DNA of 64,000 nucleotides from Bedellia somnulentella (GCA_963576735.1 OY755191.1:14227608-14291607), one strand, 5' to 3'. Shown: positions 11,608 to 23,610, counted from the stretch's first letter. Notes: generated by a model from the sequence alone, not told the origin. Translations and numbers: made by a program.

Positions 11608-14600
11608 GTATATTAATAATAATTTACCAATACAGTGTTAGAAAGTAAAAGACTTTCTGTTATAATTAAATCATAGAAACTAATGCAACAGTTTATTTCT
11701 ATATTTTTTCATGAGAAGTCTATAATCATTGTTCAAGGCTTAAAGGTGATTCACACTTTGATTTACTATCAAAGTTTGAATTGATATGATTTTAGTTTAC
11801 TCACATAAATGAACTAGAAGCCAAAACCAATAGGAAATACTGAACAATATTCAAAAGAAATTTATAAACATTTTGATAACTGATTGAAATACTACATTAA
11901 AACACAAGTTGATATTTTTTAGCTTATTAATTTAGATGAGTAATAATTTATAATAACCTTGTTGCAATATTTCAGCTCCACTCAATAATGGAAAGATTAA
12001 AAATTTGATAACTGATTCATACATATACTTACAGCTATGAATCCCTTGAAGGGGTAGCCATAGCTAGGGAATCAGAAATTCCTCAGCCACTTTTGGAAGT
12101 TGCGTGGGGAAAAGATGGTGGAATAAAGGTTGTTGGTGATGGATCTCCAACCGCATAGCCCAAAAATCCCTTAGAAGCCCCAATACCATTAGTCGCCTCT
12201 TATGTACACCCACCAGAAGAAATGGGATAGTGTTATTCTAAGACGACACTAAACAGCCTTAACTGATTCAGTGTTATTCTTATGAAATACTACATTAAAA
12301 CACAAGTAGATATTTTTTAGCTTTTTACTTTAGATGAGTAATAATTTATACTAACCTTGTTGCAATGTTTCAGCTCCACTCAATAACGGAAAGATTAAAA
12401 ATGGCTTGCCCTCCCACTGAAAAACAGGATAAGATGTACGACTTCAGCCATGTGCTGGACTTCTGCTCGCAGCTGAGATGTGTCTCTATTGAGGGCAGCT
12501 ATGAGCCTTTAGGCACCAGCAATTTGGTACCAAACAACCTTGGGTTTGATCTTGCTCCATTGAAGACATTACAGCATCTCTGTATAGTTGGTGTGCCAAT
12601 GGCTTCCATACAGGGTGTAGGTTAGTCGGTCTCCTTATTTAAGAAAATAAGCTCTACAATAATACTTAAAGCAATTAAAATAAATACATCCATACGAAGG
12701 TACATAACATAACATAAACGTTCACGCCGTTTATCCCCGAAGGGGTTGGCAGAGGTACCAATACTCCTGAACTCACATGGCAAGCGCCATCTAGTTTCCA
12801 GAGAAGGTACCCACGTTTTGCTTAGACAGTGTACTCATGTGATAGGGGGCAGGCCTATCGCCGTTTTGTATGAATACACTGTCACATGACTAGTATAACT
12901 CAGCCATGTGGGTTTCCTCACGATGTTTTCCCTCACCGTTAGCACCCATGATAAATTAACCACACATATGACTTTAGAAAAGACAAATTGGTGTAGGCCC
13001 GTCCCAGGATTGGAACTCACGCCCTTCTGTTTTTCGGGCGGGTGTTCTACCCACTGGACTATCATGTTGCATGTATACAAAGGTACCGGGTTTGAATTTT
13101 ACTACAGTGTTCAAAATTTTTTCAAACAACAAGGACCCAACATGCACATGACCGTGTCCGTAAAGCTATAAATTTTCCCTCGTTATTTTGCCAGGAATAA
13201 TTGTCTGGTGAGGATTTTTCTACCCACGTTATGTGATTGATTTTTGTGATGGACAATTTAGTTTAATTATGTCAAACTAGCGTGTTTGCTTTGGTCGCAC
13301 AGAAAATTGTTAAAATGTAAAAATTTACATTGTATATTTTGCAATATTGCATATTATAATTTTGAAAGACTTCGGTATGCAAAGTTTTTTTTTGGTATTT
13401 ATTAAATATTTTTATTCGATAGTAAACACGAAAACAAAAGACTAATTTGAATATTTTCCATTTAAAATGAGTAATTGTAAAGTTATGATTTTTTAAAGAT
13501 TGTTCAACTTTTGTACTTAATGACGTCATCGATTGATAAAATCACGTAGCGTCATGCAAATGAAGCGAAATGTTTTATAAAAATGTTGCTGATTGCAAAA
13601 CATGTCACGAATTTGTGATGTCAAATGAAATTATTACGATATTATACTAAACAAACCTATGATTTTCGATATTTTATTAATAAACTGCAAAGCCGTATGT
13701 CTTTGAAACAACATTGAAGGTCAAACACTGTTACAGTTTTTTGATAAAATAACAGTCATCTTAGCTTCAATTGATATAATTTCAAGAAAATATTGTTTAT
13801 AACCATAATATCTCGAAATGGTTTTGTAATCAGCATCACTTTAGTAAAACTTTGCATACCGAATTAAAAAATGAGAATGTAAGGAGTTTCTTTGTTGCTT
13901 CTTTTCTTTACGAACACCTTCCGAAACAAGGGATTAGTCAGAAAATTTTAACTTTTGAAGTATAATGTTAGTATTGTCTTATTTACAAAAATAACTTTTT
14001 CAATTTTTGAATAAAACCATGAAGCAGGCATATGTAACAATTATACATCGTTTTCAACTTTTGATGGTACCTATACATATGCTGCTGTTTATTCAACCCT
14101 TGTACTTTAATCATTAATAATTCACACTCTATGAGATGGACCTGTAAAAATGCATTGATTTAATCACAAACATACATACATATACTCACGGCTGTGAATC
14201 CCTTAAAGGGGTAGCCAGAGCTAAGGAATTAGAAACTCCTCAGCCACTTTTGGAATGCTGAGTGGGGTAAAGATGGTAAAATAAAGGTTATTGGTGATGG
14301 GTCTCCAACCGCATCACCCAAAAGTCTCTTAAAAGCCCTAATACCGATAGTTGCCTCTTACGTACACCCACCGGCAGAAATGGGGTAGTGCTATTCTAAG
14401 CCGACACTACACAGCAATTAATCAATTAATCACTAAATATGTCAACAACTTCAATAGTTAAGAATTGATTTTGTGTTGGGGGATCAAGGGGATGGGGTGT
14501 ACCAAAGGGGGCACTATGACATTTTCTCACACTATTTTTGTTCTCATATTGTATATCTTTGTTTAATTTAATCTTATTTTTATCAGGTAGTCTACGCGAG

Positions 14601-17600
14601 ACCCTAGTAAGTGTGTCTGTGGTGATTGCCAGAGTGCAGTCGCTGAATGAGTTCCTTCTGGCAGACATTGTGCACCGGGACCCTGACATCGTGGGTGACA
14701 CTGTGGTTAGTATCATTGTAGTTGTCTAGGTCGGATTCATGCTGTATATCTTTGGAGGGGTAGAAATGGATACAAGTTATTGTGAAATAAATAAAGCAAG
14801 AATATATTTAAAAAAATGGAAACTGTGTAAATGTGTAGAGTTGACTAAAAATAACAGTAACATACTTCCTCCCGCGGGTGTCGTAATGGGTGACTCGCGG
14901 TTTTGTAGCTGATTTATTGATACATACATACTTATACTCACGGCTATAAATCCCATGAAGGGGTAGCCAGAGCTAGGGAATTAGAAATTCCCGAGCCACT
15001 TTTGGAAGTTGCGTGGGGAAAAGATGGTGAAATAAAGTTTTTTGGTGATGGGTCTCCAACCTCATCGCCCAAAAATCCCTTAAAAGCCCCAATACCGTTA
15101 GTCGCCTCTTACGTACACCCACCGGAAGAAATGAGGTAGTGCTATTCTAAGCCGGCACTACACAGCATATGCATATGTTTTATTGATAGTTGGGCGTTAA
15201 GGCTGGAGAGCTATTACCAAATACCCTTGCTTTCAAAACTGGCTGAAAATATTCTAATTCTAAAGCTCTGGCTATACGGTTTTAACCGATTTCAAAAAAG
15301 GAGGAGGTTATCAATTCGTCTTTTTTTTTATGTACGTTTACTAAATTCTCGAAGACGCCTGGACTGAATCCCTTTTTTTTTTGTTCGAAACAGTATACTT
15401 CCCGACCACCTAGTCCCATTGGCACCAAGTCAGGATCTGATGATGGGATCCTAGGGAAATCGAGGACAATATTCAAATATTATTGATATTTATAGACGTG
15501 AAAATACCAATAAATGACATACATTTAAATTTCATATGTTACTCACATATGAATAACCTAACATAATTATTAACCTAATTTGTCAACAAGCAAATATAAA
15601 TATTGTTTGTAATGATACAAGAGGAACTATAGATAATATAGGTAATGATGTCAGGGTGATATCATAGTGGGTCTATTAATTTAATCAGTATAAACAATTT
15701 TAATGTTATCTTCGCGCGTGCCATTGCTTTGAACATATATTGATAATGGTGTATTATATTTATTATTGTTTATAAACTACATGATGAGTACACTCTCCAA
15801 GCAAAACGTGGTTACTCTGAACACTAGGTGACAGTGTCACGTGATGTTCAAAAGTATTTGTACCTCATATCCATCATTAATGAGTATATATTAACGGGCA
15901 TAAATCTAATAAAAGGGTAGCCATAGCTTCAGAGATAGTAATTCTTCATCCACTTTTGGAAATAGATTAGGGAAAAGATAGTTAAATAAGGGTTGTTAGT
16001 GCTGGGTTACCAACTGCATCGCCCAACAATCACTTAAAAAGCCTCAATGTCCTTTATATTCTTTACAACGCCCGCGGGAATATAAATATAAAAAAACAGA
16101 AGTTGTGATAGTGTTTAGGTGTTTTGGATGTAAAGCGGATGCAAAAAATGTAGTCCACGCGGACGAAGTCGCGGGCAAAAAGCTAGTCTTTAATAATTTA
16201 ATAAAGAACTAAGATAATAGGAAATATCTATCCAATACTTCATGGTCAACTGTTGCTGATGCACCCTCTTCAGATTGTAGTCTAAATATTTTCTATGAAA
16301 TTCTTAATAGATTAATAACTCAATTTGTTCCCTTAGATACACGTACGCAAGGCCGTAAATATCCTAAATGGTATACATCTGCCCTCATGAAGGCCTTGCG
16401 AGAAAAAAATCATGCTCACTCTCGTTGGAAAAAAAACAAAAACCCGTTAGATTACGACGAGTTTTCACTCTTACGTAGGCGCTGTAAATTATTAGCTCAG
16501 GATTGTTACAATAACTACTTGATTAGTATTCAAAATAATATAAAGACTAACCCGAAACAGATCTGGTCTTACATAAAAGGAAAACGTGGTGAGTCATCTT
16601 ATCCAAGAGTTTTTGAGCATGAAAATAAGTCACTGGACTCTGGGCAAATTATTTGCAACACCTTTAATAAGTTTTTTAGCTCGGTATTTTCTCAACCCTC
16701 TAACAACTATACCTCAGATACACTCCCCCCCCGCCCCTATTGCGACACTGGGAATACTATTTGCAGTTTAAAGACGGATGAAGATGAAATTTATAAGCTA
16801 TTACTATCCTTGGATCCTAACGCTGGTGCTGGTTCAGATGGTATTCCACCATTTTTTATTAAAATGTGCGCTAGAAATCTTTCATCACCTCTGTGCATAA
16901 TTTATAACAAATCTTTCAAAGAAGGGGTTTTCCCCTCTAAATGGAAAGATGCACTTATTTTACCTATCCATAAAAAGGGACCAAAATATAAAATATCTAA
17001 TTACAGACCTATATCTATTTTAAACGTTTTTGCTAAGGTTTTAGAGAAAATTGTATACAACCACATCTATCCCGTAATTAGACCTAAACTTCCTCCCCAA
17101 CAACATGGGTTCATACGGGGCAAATCTGTCAACACAAATTTAATAGTCTTTGTAGATTCCCTTCTACACAGTATGGAGCGTCGGGTTCAAGTTGACGTCA
17201 TATACACCGACATAGAAAAATGCTTCGACCGTACAGACCATAATATTCTATTACGTAAACTACTCGAATTGGGCGTGCAGGGTGACCTGCTTCGCTGGTT
17301 GTCTTCTTATATTGAAAATCGGCACCAAGTTGTAGTGTTGGGAGGTTATAGATCCGACTACGTGGATGTACCCTCGAGGGTTCCCCAGGGATCTCATTTG
17401 GGCCCTCTTGTGTTTAACGCATACTTGTATGATATTTACAGCGTCTTTGGAGAGTCAAATTTTATTATGTATGCGGATGACAAAAAGATTTACTGCGACG
17501 TTCGCAATGAAAACGACTGCGATAAGCTTCAAAGGGATCTCGATAACTTGGCAGCGTATTACAAAGCCAACAAAATAAACGTTAGCGTTTCAAAGTGCGT

Positions 17601-20386
17601 TCAAATATCTTTTTCGCGCAACCTTCGACCTATCCAGCATACCTACTACTTAGATAACCAGCCAATAAAACGAGTTAACTCCGTGAAAGATCTAGGAGTC
17701 ACCTTGGATTCGAAGCTCACTTTTGAAAATCATATAGACGATATCACCAATCGCGCTTATCGTAGTTTGGGCTTTGTTATGAGGGTATGTGAGCCTTTTA
17801 ATGATCTTAATTGTATAAAATCAATTTATTACGCATATGTACGTAGTGTTCTAGAATTCGCTTCTTCTATTTGGTCCCCGCATTATCTAAAGTATATTCA
17901 AATGATTGAGTCGATACAGCGCATATTTATACGTCACTTGGACTTCAGAACTAAACGATGGGACTGCACCTACGAAACGTCATGCAAACATCACAATATA
18001 TTACAACTTGACCAGCGCCGCATTCTTTTAGACATGTTAGTTCTGCATGATGTTTTGAGTGGTCGGATGGATTGTCCCAACGTAGTTTCCCAAATTGGAC
18101 TAAACACGCCTGCGCTCAGAACTCGCCATACTTTTAGAAAATTGTTTCACCTACCTTTTGCCAGAACCAACTATGCTCATAACGCGCCCATTCAACGAAT
18201 TTTAGATGAGTACAACAAATATTTTTATTCCCTCGATCCATTTGCACATAGCAAGTCTATTTTCAAACGCCTCGTTCTAGACGCTATAGTTGTTTAGGTA
18301 GATTTAACCATTTCTATGTCATATTATTTAAATAAGGTTTTACTATTATATAACGTTTATGCATATCAATACAATCACATTCACATACATACACTCACAT
18401 TCTCATATACACACTCACACATCATAACACACATTACACACACCACACACATTATCATTCAAGTATCATCAATTATCAATAATATTAAATTTTATTCTTT
18501 TCTCAATTGTTTAGCATTTTTACATATATATATCTTTTTTTTTCTGTTGTTACTTATTATGTCTTTAGATAGTTTAGTTTATTATTTTTTTTCTTTTGAA
18601 TTAACTGTGTGTGTATCTTGTTTTAACTTGTGATCATCTGTTATTGGCCTTATTTACTGTACTGTTTCAACTTACTATATAATATGTGTTGCTGTTGATG
18701 ATCCTTATATAATAAATAAATAAATAAATACACTACAATCATAAGAACAAAACTAAAATTCTATATAGTAACACAATTGGTAAACTAATTAAATACAAAC
18801 TGACGGCATCTTATGTATTAACAACTTTAACTTTTTGCTTGAAAACTGCCAAAGAGTTCACCGTGTTTTGCCTGCATTTCGTTATAACTTTTACACATTC
18901 TCGTAATGGGTGAGTTAAGTCCAATATTAGTACGGCATCTTCTTAAATTAAATATATTCCTAATTGTATTTCGAGGATAGTTGAAGGGAACAGTTAAATT
19001 TATATTTTTAATTACTTCAGTACTGTCAATGTAACTATTTACTTACTTATATATAAAAAAAACGATTAAATAATTACTCTATCTTAAAAAACTCTAATTG
19101 AGTATAAGGCTGCCTGTATGATATTCCGGGTGTTCTGAATGCTAGATATCGAGTAAAAGCCCGTTGAATGGATTCAATGCGTTGGGAAGATACTGCATAA
19201 TAAGGGTTATTATTGGCAATGGATTAAGAACCTCTTTATCTATGGAACATTTGATGAAAACAAAACCCTCTCTCAGCTCTGTTATACTATAAAATGAACT
19301 GTAAAGTAAAACATAGAGCTGTAAAGTTCATACATACATACATATACTCACGGCTATAATTCCCTAGAAGGGGTAGCCAGAGCCAAGGAATTATAAATTC
19401 CTCAGCCACTTTTGGAAGTTGAGTGGGGAAAAGGCGGTAAAATAAAGGTTTTTGGTGATGGGTCTCCAACCGCATCGCCCAAAAATCCAATAAATAGCCC
19501 CAATACCCTTAGTCACCTCTTACGACACCCGTGGGTAGAAAGGGGTAGCGACATTCTAAGCCGGCACTACACGGCAATAGCTAAAAATAGCTGTAAAGTA
19601 TCACCTTCAAATTGCACTAATCAATTGCTTCCCGTGAATTTCTTTGTGTAGTTATGGCTGGAATCTACCAAGAACTCTTTAATTTTATATGGCTGAGCGA
19701 GTACTGATTCCGAAGCTATAGTTTCCCCTATAGAAGTATTTATAGCTGTTAGAGTATATCATAATGAATAACTATGAATATTATTCTAATTACAGAAATG
19801 GAAGAAACTAGCGTCCATCGATTTTGCAACCAACGAAATCACATCCGTGGACTGGGCTATCAAATTGGTACCGAAGTTGCAACAACTTAGCCTCTCCTCA
19901 AACAAACTGGCTGAACTGTGCGATGTTTCGTCACTGCATGCCCTCAGATATCTCAACCTGGCGATCAACAACTTCACTGTCTGCGATAACTGGCATTCCA
20001 AAATCGGTAACATCGTGAAAATCGATCTATCTCAAAACAAGGTTAGTTCTCTGCAAGGCTTTTCGAGGTTATACTCCTTGGAAAGTTTAGATTTGAGTTG
20101 TAACATTGTGACCGATGTAGACGAAGTACAGTACATATGCAATCTTCCATGTCTAGAGTATCTTTGGTTGACTGCTAACCCTGTAGCCTCTACTATAGAT
20201 TATAGGGTGAAGGTTTTAGAACAATTTGGCGATAGAATGACGGAGCTATGTCTCGATAATGAAAAGGCTTCGGAGAAAGAAGTGGATACGGCTCGTGTTT
20301 TGAATGCGCTGAGGATAATGAGGGAAGGAAAGCTGCCGAGCTTTTTACAGAACAATAATACGACGCATGGTTTGCATAATAGTTGA
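11167..20386 (+). CDS. NISCH: nischarin-like PX and leucine-rich-repeat protein (4 coding exons)
   Basis: Exons 11167-11607, 12374-12620, 14587-14705 and 19796-20386 join with GT-AG introns in phases 0, 1 and 0 to give 465 codons plus stop. Residues 1-115 form a PX (phosphoinositide-binding) domain with the 'RFRDFVELHDKL' core and the 'LLPPKK' loop. A linker follows ('QLHSITERLKMACPP'), then leucine-rich repeats from about residue 270 to 420 (LQQLSLSSNKL, LRYLNLAINNF, VKIDLSQNKV, LESLDLSCNIV, LEYLWLTANPV). Family knowledge: nischarin binds PI3P on endosomes and interacts with integrin alpha-5, Rac/PAK and Rabs. This protein stops right after the LRR cap, so it lacks the long C-terminal half of the vertebrate protein; I recall short forms as usual in insects (unchecked). 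The start ATG is the first in the PX frame. No signal peptide is seen. Confidence 0.92.
11880..12009 (+). pseudogene. duplicated edge of nischarin exon 2 (decoy acceptor)
   Basis: About 125 bp of intron 1 plus the 3' splice acceptor and first about 33 nt of exon 2 are duplicated upstream of the real exon (real copy about 12285-12408). The duplicate acceptor 'atttcag' at 11973 is intact and the exon copy reads CTCCACTCAATAATGGAAAG, but it hits an in-frame TGA shortly after ('AAAATTTGA'). Use of this acceptor would truncate the protein. A SINE B copy later landed between the two units. Confidence 0.85.
12020..12260 (-). mobile_element. SINE B in nischarin intron 1
   Basis: Reverse-strand copy flanked by AACTGATTCA on both sides (12010-12019 and 12261-12270). 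It is full length, from 'acatatacttacagctatg' to 'gacactaaacagcc'. Confidence 0.9.
12374..12620 (+). CDS. NISCH: nischarin exon 2
   Basis: Acceptor 'gcaatgtttcag' and donor gttagt; 247 bp, entered in phase 0 and left in phase 1 (GTA G). It encodes the linker 'LHSITERLKMACPP...YDFSHVLDFCSQLRCVSI', typical of nischarin, between the PX and LRR domains. Confidence 0.92.
12704..13070 (-). mobile_element. SINE A, full length
   Basis: Reverse-strand full copy from the 'acataacataaacgttcac' tail to the tRNA-like head (reverse complement of GATAGTCCAGTGGGTAGAAC). AAGGTAC flanks it at 12697-12703 and 13080-13086. Confidence 0.88.
13096..13990 (+). mobile_element. LINE-1w 3' end fragment, split by a MITE
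   Basis: It starts in the ORF2 end ('ctacagtgttcaa') and carries the family's 3' UTR at 13096-13330 and 13864-13990. The middle is replaced by the MITE at 13371-13863. The GTAAAGAG hairpin region is partly mutated (gtaaggag). Confidence 0.8.
13371..13863. mobile_element. MITE with 18-bp terminal inverted repeats
   Basis: TTCGGTATGCAAAGTTTT at 13371-13388 is exactly inverted at 13846-13863. The 493-bp element has no coding capacity and interrupts a LINE-1w 3' UTR. A target duplication is not clear. Confidence 0.8.
14168..14416 (-). mobile_element. SINE B in nischarin intron 2
   Basis: Reverse-strand full-length copy from 'catatactcacggctgtg' to 'cgacactacacagca'. Confidence 0.9.
14587..14705 (+). 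CDS. NISCH: nischarin exon 3
   Basis: Acceptor 'tttttatcag', donor gttagt; 119 bp, phase 1 in and phase 0 out. It reads GSLRETLVSVSVVIARVQ.. and ..IVHRDPDIVGDTV, the start of the LRR region. Confidence 0.9.
14922..15166 (-). mobile_element. SINE B in nischarin intron 3
   Basis: Reverse-strand full-length copy ending 'ggcactacacagca'. A diverged forward fragment of the family is visible at about 15230-15275. Confidence 0.88.
15280..15480. repeat. AAAAAAGGAGGAGG repeat and unrecognised sequence
   Basis: Contains 'accgatttcaaaaaaggagg', a motif that I recall as common in lepidopteran introns (from memory). No coding signal. Confidence 0.35.
15785..15872 (+). mobile_element. SINE A fragment
   Basis: Matches the 3' half of SINE A from 'tccaagcaaaacgtggttac' to 'aagtatttgtacctc', without the terminal hairpin. 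Confidence 0.7.
15888..16060 (-). mobile_element. SINE B, old degenerate copy
   Basis: Reverse-strand copy with many substitutions; 'aaaagggtagccatagctt' and 'gcatcgcccaacaatcactt' are still recognisable. Confidence 0.6.
16062..16191 (+). mobile_element. Helitron-like 3' end
   Basis: It ends with the GC-rich hairpin CACGCGGACGAAGTCGCGGG and then AAGCTAG before T, the usual 3' terminus (CTAG|T) of the small Helitrons in this window. The 5' end is not found. Confidence 0.65.
16195..18732 (+). mobile_element. Jockey-like LINE with a long open RT frame
   Basis: 5'-truncated non-LTR retrotransposon in nischarin intron 3, same strand as the gene. The frame stays open from about 16205 to 18297 (636 codons after the first ATG at 16387). 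RT blocks in order: 'SDGIPPFFIK' (palm entry), '[19 protein letters not shown]', 'QHGFIRGKSVNTNL', 'YTDIEKCFDRTDHNILL' (first catalytic Asp), 'RVPQGSHLGPLVFNAYLYD' and 'MYADDKKIY' (catalytic YADD). A thumb and C-terminal domain follow. The endonuclease and ORF1 are lost. The 3' UTR is CA/TC rich (18360-18460) and ends in (AATA)n at about 18710-18732. The intact RT suggests recent insertion. Confidence 0.9.
18735..19215 (-). mobile_element. decayed Jockey-like LINE C-terminal fragment
   Basis: On the minus strand it reads 'NPYYAVSSQRIESIQRAF', then 'TRYLAFRTPG', and further down 'NYPRNTIRNIFNLRRCRTN' and 'SPITRMCKSYNEM'. This matches the C-terminal layout of the 16-18 kb LINE. It lies back to back with that element. 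Confidence 0.75.
19327..19579 (-). mobile_element. SINE B (subtype with 'cccgtgggtagaa')
   Basis: Reverse-strand full-length copy in nischarin intron 3. Its 5' half is the variant 'cgacacccgtgggtagaaag ... attctaagccggcac', shared with 31.7 and 33.1 kb. Confidence 0.88.
19796..20386 (+). CDS. NISCH: nischarin exon 4 (LRR domain and stop)
   Basis: Acceptor 'ctaattacag'; 591 bp to TGA. It starts KWKKLASIDFATNEI and contains at least five LRRs with LxxLxLxxN spacing, then an LRR cap-like segment ('CLEYLWLTANPV...YRVKVLEQF') and a short tail. An AATAAA signal follows at about 20582. Confidence 0.93.
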   Translation, partial: KWKKLASIDFATNEITSVDWAIKLVPKLQQLSLSSNKLAELCDVSSLHALRYLNLAINNFTVCDNWHSKIGNIVKIDLSQNKVSSLQGFSRLYSLESLDLSCNIVTDVDEVQYICNLPCLEYLWLTANPVASTIDYRVKVLEQFGDRMTELCLDNEKASEKEVDTARVLNALRIMREGKLPSFLQNNNTTHGLHNS

Positions 20387-21290
20387 TTTGATGGTTTGTC
20401 GAAGGTATTAGCTGGATTGGGTATGGAGCAGCTTTGGGATAAGAGTTATCAAGGTATGTAATGCAATTAAGGATGTACAAGAGGGTATTTTGCACTAGAA
20501 ACAATATATCTTAAACAACTTTTGGTATGACCAATCGAAATTTCAAGTAAATAAGAGGGTGTTTTAAGCGATAGATAATTTAATAAATATGTTTTTATCA
20601 CTACATCACTAGATTATATTGACGAAATTAAAACTTATAAAAAATATGTTCCATGATAATTTTAAATAATGGAAGTTTGAGGGTAGATTTTCATTTTTAT
20701 TTTTGTATTTTATATTACACGATGATTGCTCATATTAAAGACCTATTGATTAGAAAAGCGTGATAAACGAATATATTAAATACTATTATTTTACAAAAAA
20801 CATGTATGAACGGATTGCTATAATGAGATTGGATAAATGTAAAAATCAATGACTTTATAACAAAAGTTATGTATTAGCTAGATAATTATGATGAAATTTA
20901 TTGTATATAGAAATTTAAGACCAAGTTTTAATGTATAAGTGTATGTAAAGATACGTATTTCGGAGATTGGTTAACTACGACATATTTTTATATGGTATTT
21001 TAATGATTAAGTTATGTAAGGTTATTTATGATGTAATCTTTCACTTTAATTCGTTTGTGTGTACCTCTAACCAAGTTGTTATGTTGGTTTATAATTAAAT
21101 ATTGCCCACCCATAACACATTAGATATTACTATACTTATCCGACACATAGTGTATAATAATGATGTAATGAAAAAAAAACACTATTAAATGTATTACAGT
21201 TTAAAAAAAAAAGAAGATTACTTATTCTTTGGTTGAGAGTTTTTATCGAATCATTGCTATACGAATGTATTCCACTTCGAGACTCTCACG
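20387..21290 (+). other. nischarin 3' flank / probable 3' UTR
   Basis: AT-rich, with a candidate polyadenylation signal AATAAA at about 20582-20587. No further gene is seen to 21290. Confidence 0.5.
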
Positions 21291-22128
21291 TAATAGGCTA
21301 ATTGACTGTAATAAAAATATAATAACATAACATAACATAAACGTTCACGCCGTTTTATCCCCGAAGGGGTTGGCAGAGGTACCAATACTCCTGAACTCAC
21401 ATGGCAAGCGCCATCTAGTTTCCAGAGAAGGTACCCACGTTTTGCTTAGACAGTGTACTCACGTGATAGGGGGCAGGCCTATCGCCGTTTTGTACGAATA
21501 CACTGTCACATGACTAAGTACAACTCAGCCATGTGGGTTTCCTCACGATGTTTTCCCTCACCGTTAGCAACCATGATAAATTAACCACACATATGACTTT
21601 AGAAAAGACAAATTGGTGTAGGCCCGTCCCAGGATTGGAACTCACGCCCTTCTGTTTTTCGGGCGGGTGTTCTTACCCACTGGACTATCATGTCGCTTAA
21701 TAAAAATATACATTTCTTTTATTTCATTAGTCTTGATATTTATTTTTTGGAGCAATATGTAATAATGCGAGATAAAAATATATCATTATTTCACTAAAAT
21801 CCGTCTTCTAAAATAAGTATTTTTGATGCAACTGTCACGTGACTAAAAACGACCGTGATTGGCTATTTCTATAATGACGTAGATTGCACATAAACAGACT
21901 GTGTATCGCTTCGCTCATTGGTGTTTAATGCGGAATTCACGTTATTTGTGCTACAGCCGCCATATTACTCAAAGTTGCGTTTTCGCGGCACATTTGAATA
22001 TTGCATTTTCTTTTTCGATTTTTCTATAAAATAGCTAAAATGAAGACAGAAAAATAGTTTTTTGGGGCTCCTTATAAACAAATTAACACCGTAAGATAGT
22101 TTTCAAAACTTAGTCAAATAGCCTATTA
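21291..22128. mobile_element. MITE (copy 1), interrupted by SINE A
   Basis: The ends TAATAGGCTAATTGACT and, inverted, TAATAGGCTATTTGACT form imperfect inverted repeats. The body (after the SINE, from about 21700) is closely similar to 63261-63667: 'cacgtgactaaaaacgaccg', 'gctatttctataatgacgta', 'cagccgccatattac'. No coding capacity. TA may be the target duplication (Tc1/mariner-like), which is inference. Confidence 0.8.
21322..21697 (-). mobile_element. SINE A, full length, inside MITE copy 1
   Basis: Reverse-strand copy flanked by the exact 13-bp repeat TAATAAAAATATA (21309-21321 and 21698-21710). It is nearly identical to the 12.7-kb copy. Confidence 0.92.
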
Positions 22129-22675
22129 GGATAAAGCGAACTCAATTTAAAATACACATTAATAATCACGAATTTTAGCAACAATACTTGCTCTTTTCTT
22201 TTTTACGTAAACGAATTCATGACTATTATTTATTAAACTACCATTTTTCTACGTCATTGATAGACATTATTATAATGAATATCATAATTATTTGTACTCT
22301 GAATTGCTTTGGCATGAAATTATATAAAACTTTCATTAATCAGGCAAAGATTTTAAGAGGTTTGCCATAACTCCAGACAGACACTCTCTGTTTACCTCAT
22401 TAGAAAATTATGTTGTAAGTCTTTCCATGAAGTCGTCTGACATTATCTATAACTTGGTTCGGGGTACACACTGAACTAGTTTGATAAGAAATGTGATTCA
22501 ATCGTAGTTCATACTCAGTGTATTAGATATAAACAAAACATTTAAAATGTATCATTATTTTAAAAACATAGTTACTCTTATTAAATAAATTAATATTGTT
22601 ATTCTTTGAATTGTAATTTATGTTTTATGTATATTTACAGTTGTTATTATTAGTTATATCAGTCAAGACGACCAC
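22129..22675. other. non-coding stretch, no gene seen
   Basis: AT-rich sequence; no motif or repeat recognised. Confidence 0.4.
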
Positions 22676-22679
22676 GGAG

Positions 22680-22810
22680 GACATAGACATATACCCACGC
22701 CATTAGTTCCCATTAGGGTAGTCAGAGACTATCGATCAGCATTCTGTACGATCCTGACAAACATCTCAAACTTCGCTTGTTGTTTTATTCTTCAGGCACC
22801 TGCCTTTGAT
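22680..22810 (-). mobile_element. LINE-2 3' end, old copy
   Basis: Reverse-strand, diverged: 'cccacgccattagttcccat', 'gtagtcagagactatcgatc'. It faces the forward copy just to its right. Confidence 0.65.
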
Positions 22811-22851
22811 TAATTCACTTTTCGATATTAATTTATTCTTCGTGAATTTTA

Positions 22852-23048
22852 AAAATACGGAGAACACATTAAGATCAAATAGGGAATGGGCTTAAAAAGT
22901 AGTGGGAGTCCGAAGCATGAATAATGAAAAGAAGGAATATACTAATGAATGCAAATGAAGTATTAGAAGTCTGCTAAGATCGTTCAAAGTGGCGATCGAT
23001 AGTCCCTGCCTACCCCAATAGGATTTAATGGCTAGTTACATGTATGTA
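22852..23048 (+). mobile_element. LINE-2 3' end, old copy
   Basis: Forward copy from 'acggagaacacattaagatc' to the (TATG)n tail. It includes 'gatcgttcaaagtggcgatc' and the CCCC-aata-GGAT hairpin. Frame broken. Confidence 0.7.
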
Positions 23049-23218
23049 TGCAAATTAAAATGCAAGACATATTTGAGTTTATAAAATAGGCCTCGATTGT
23101 GCAAAAAGCGAGCTTGTATTTTAGTAATTGCATAATAATATAAATAAATGTAATCTGTTAATTTTCTCTTGTGATAAATTGTAATACTATTTCAATTCAT
23201 GTGTATAGTTAGTATTGT

Positions 23219-23375
23219 AATTAACTGAAGTATTTGTTATTGTGATGTATCAAACATATAAATTGATTTTTATATAGTTTTAAAGTTATTTTGTTTAATT
23301 AAGTAATATATTCGTTATGTTATCGTAAACAAAAGTATTTTATTTATCAATATGAATTTCCTAATATCCTCATTA
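23219..23375 (+). repeat. left 157-bp direct repeat flanking a SINE B
   Basis: About 97% identical to 23611-23766. It ends exactly where the SINE B starts (CCTCATTA). See the finding on a long target duplication. Confidence 0.9.
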
Positions 23376-23610
23376 CATATACTCATACATATACTCACGG
23401 CTATAAATCCAATGGAAGGGGTAGCCAGAGCTAGGGAATGAGACATTCCTAAGCCACCTTTGGAAGATGGTGAAATAAAGGTTGTTGGTGATGGGTCTCC
23501 AACCGCTTCGCCCAAAAATTCCTAAAAAGCCCCAATACCGTTAGTCGCCTCTTACGTACACCCACCGAAAGAAATGGGGTAGTGCTATTCTAAGCCGACA
23601 CTACACAGCA
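23376..23610 (-). mobile_element. SINE B between long direct repeats
   Basis: Reverse-strand copy, 235 bp, with a short internal deletion. It is bordered directly on both sides by a 157-bp direct repeat. Confidence 0.9.

Noticed and set aside
18316..18633. 105-codon open frame
   Set aside because: Low-complexity His/Ile/Tyr/Phe translation of the CA-rich LINE 3' UTR.
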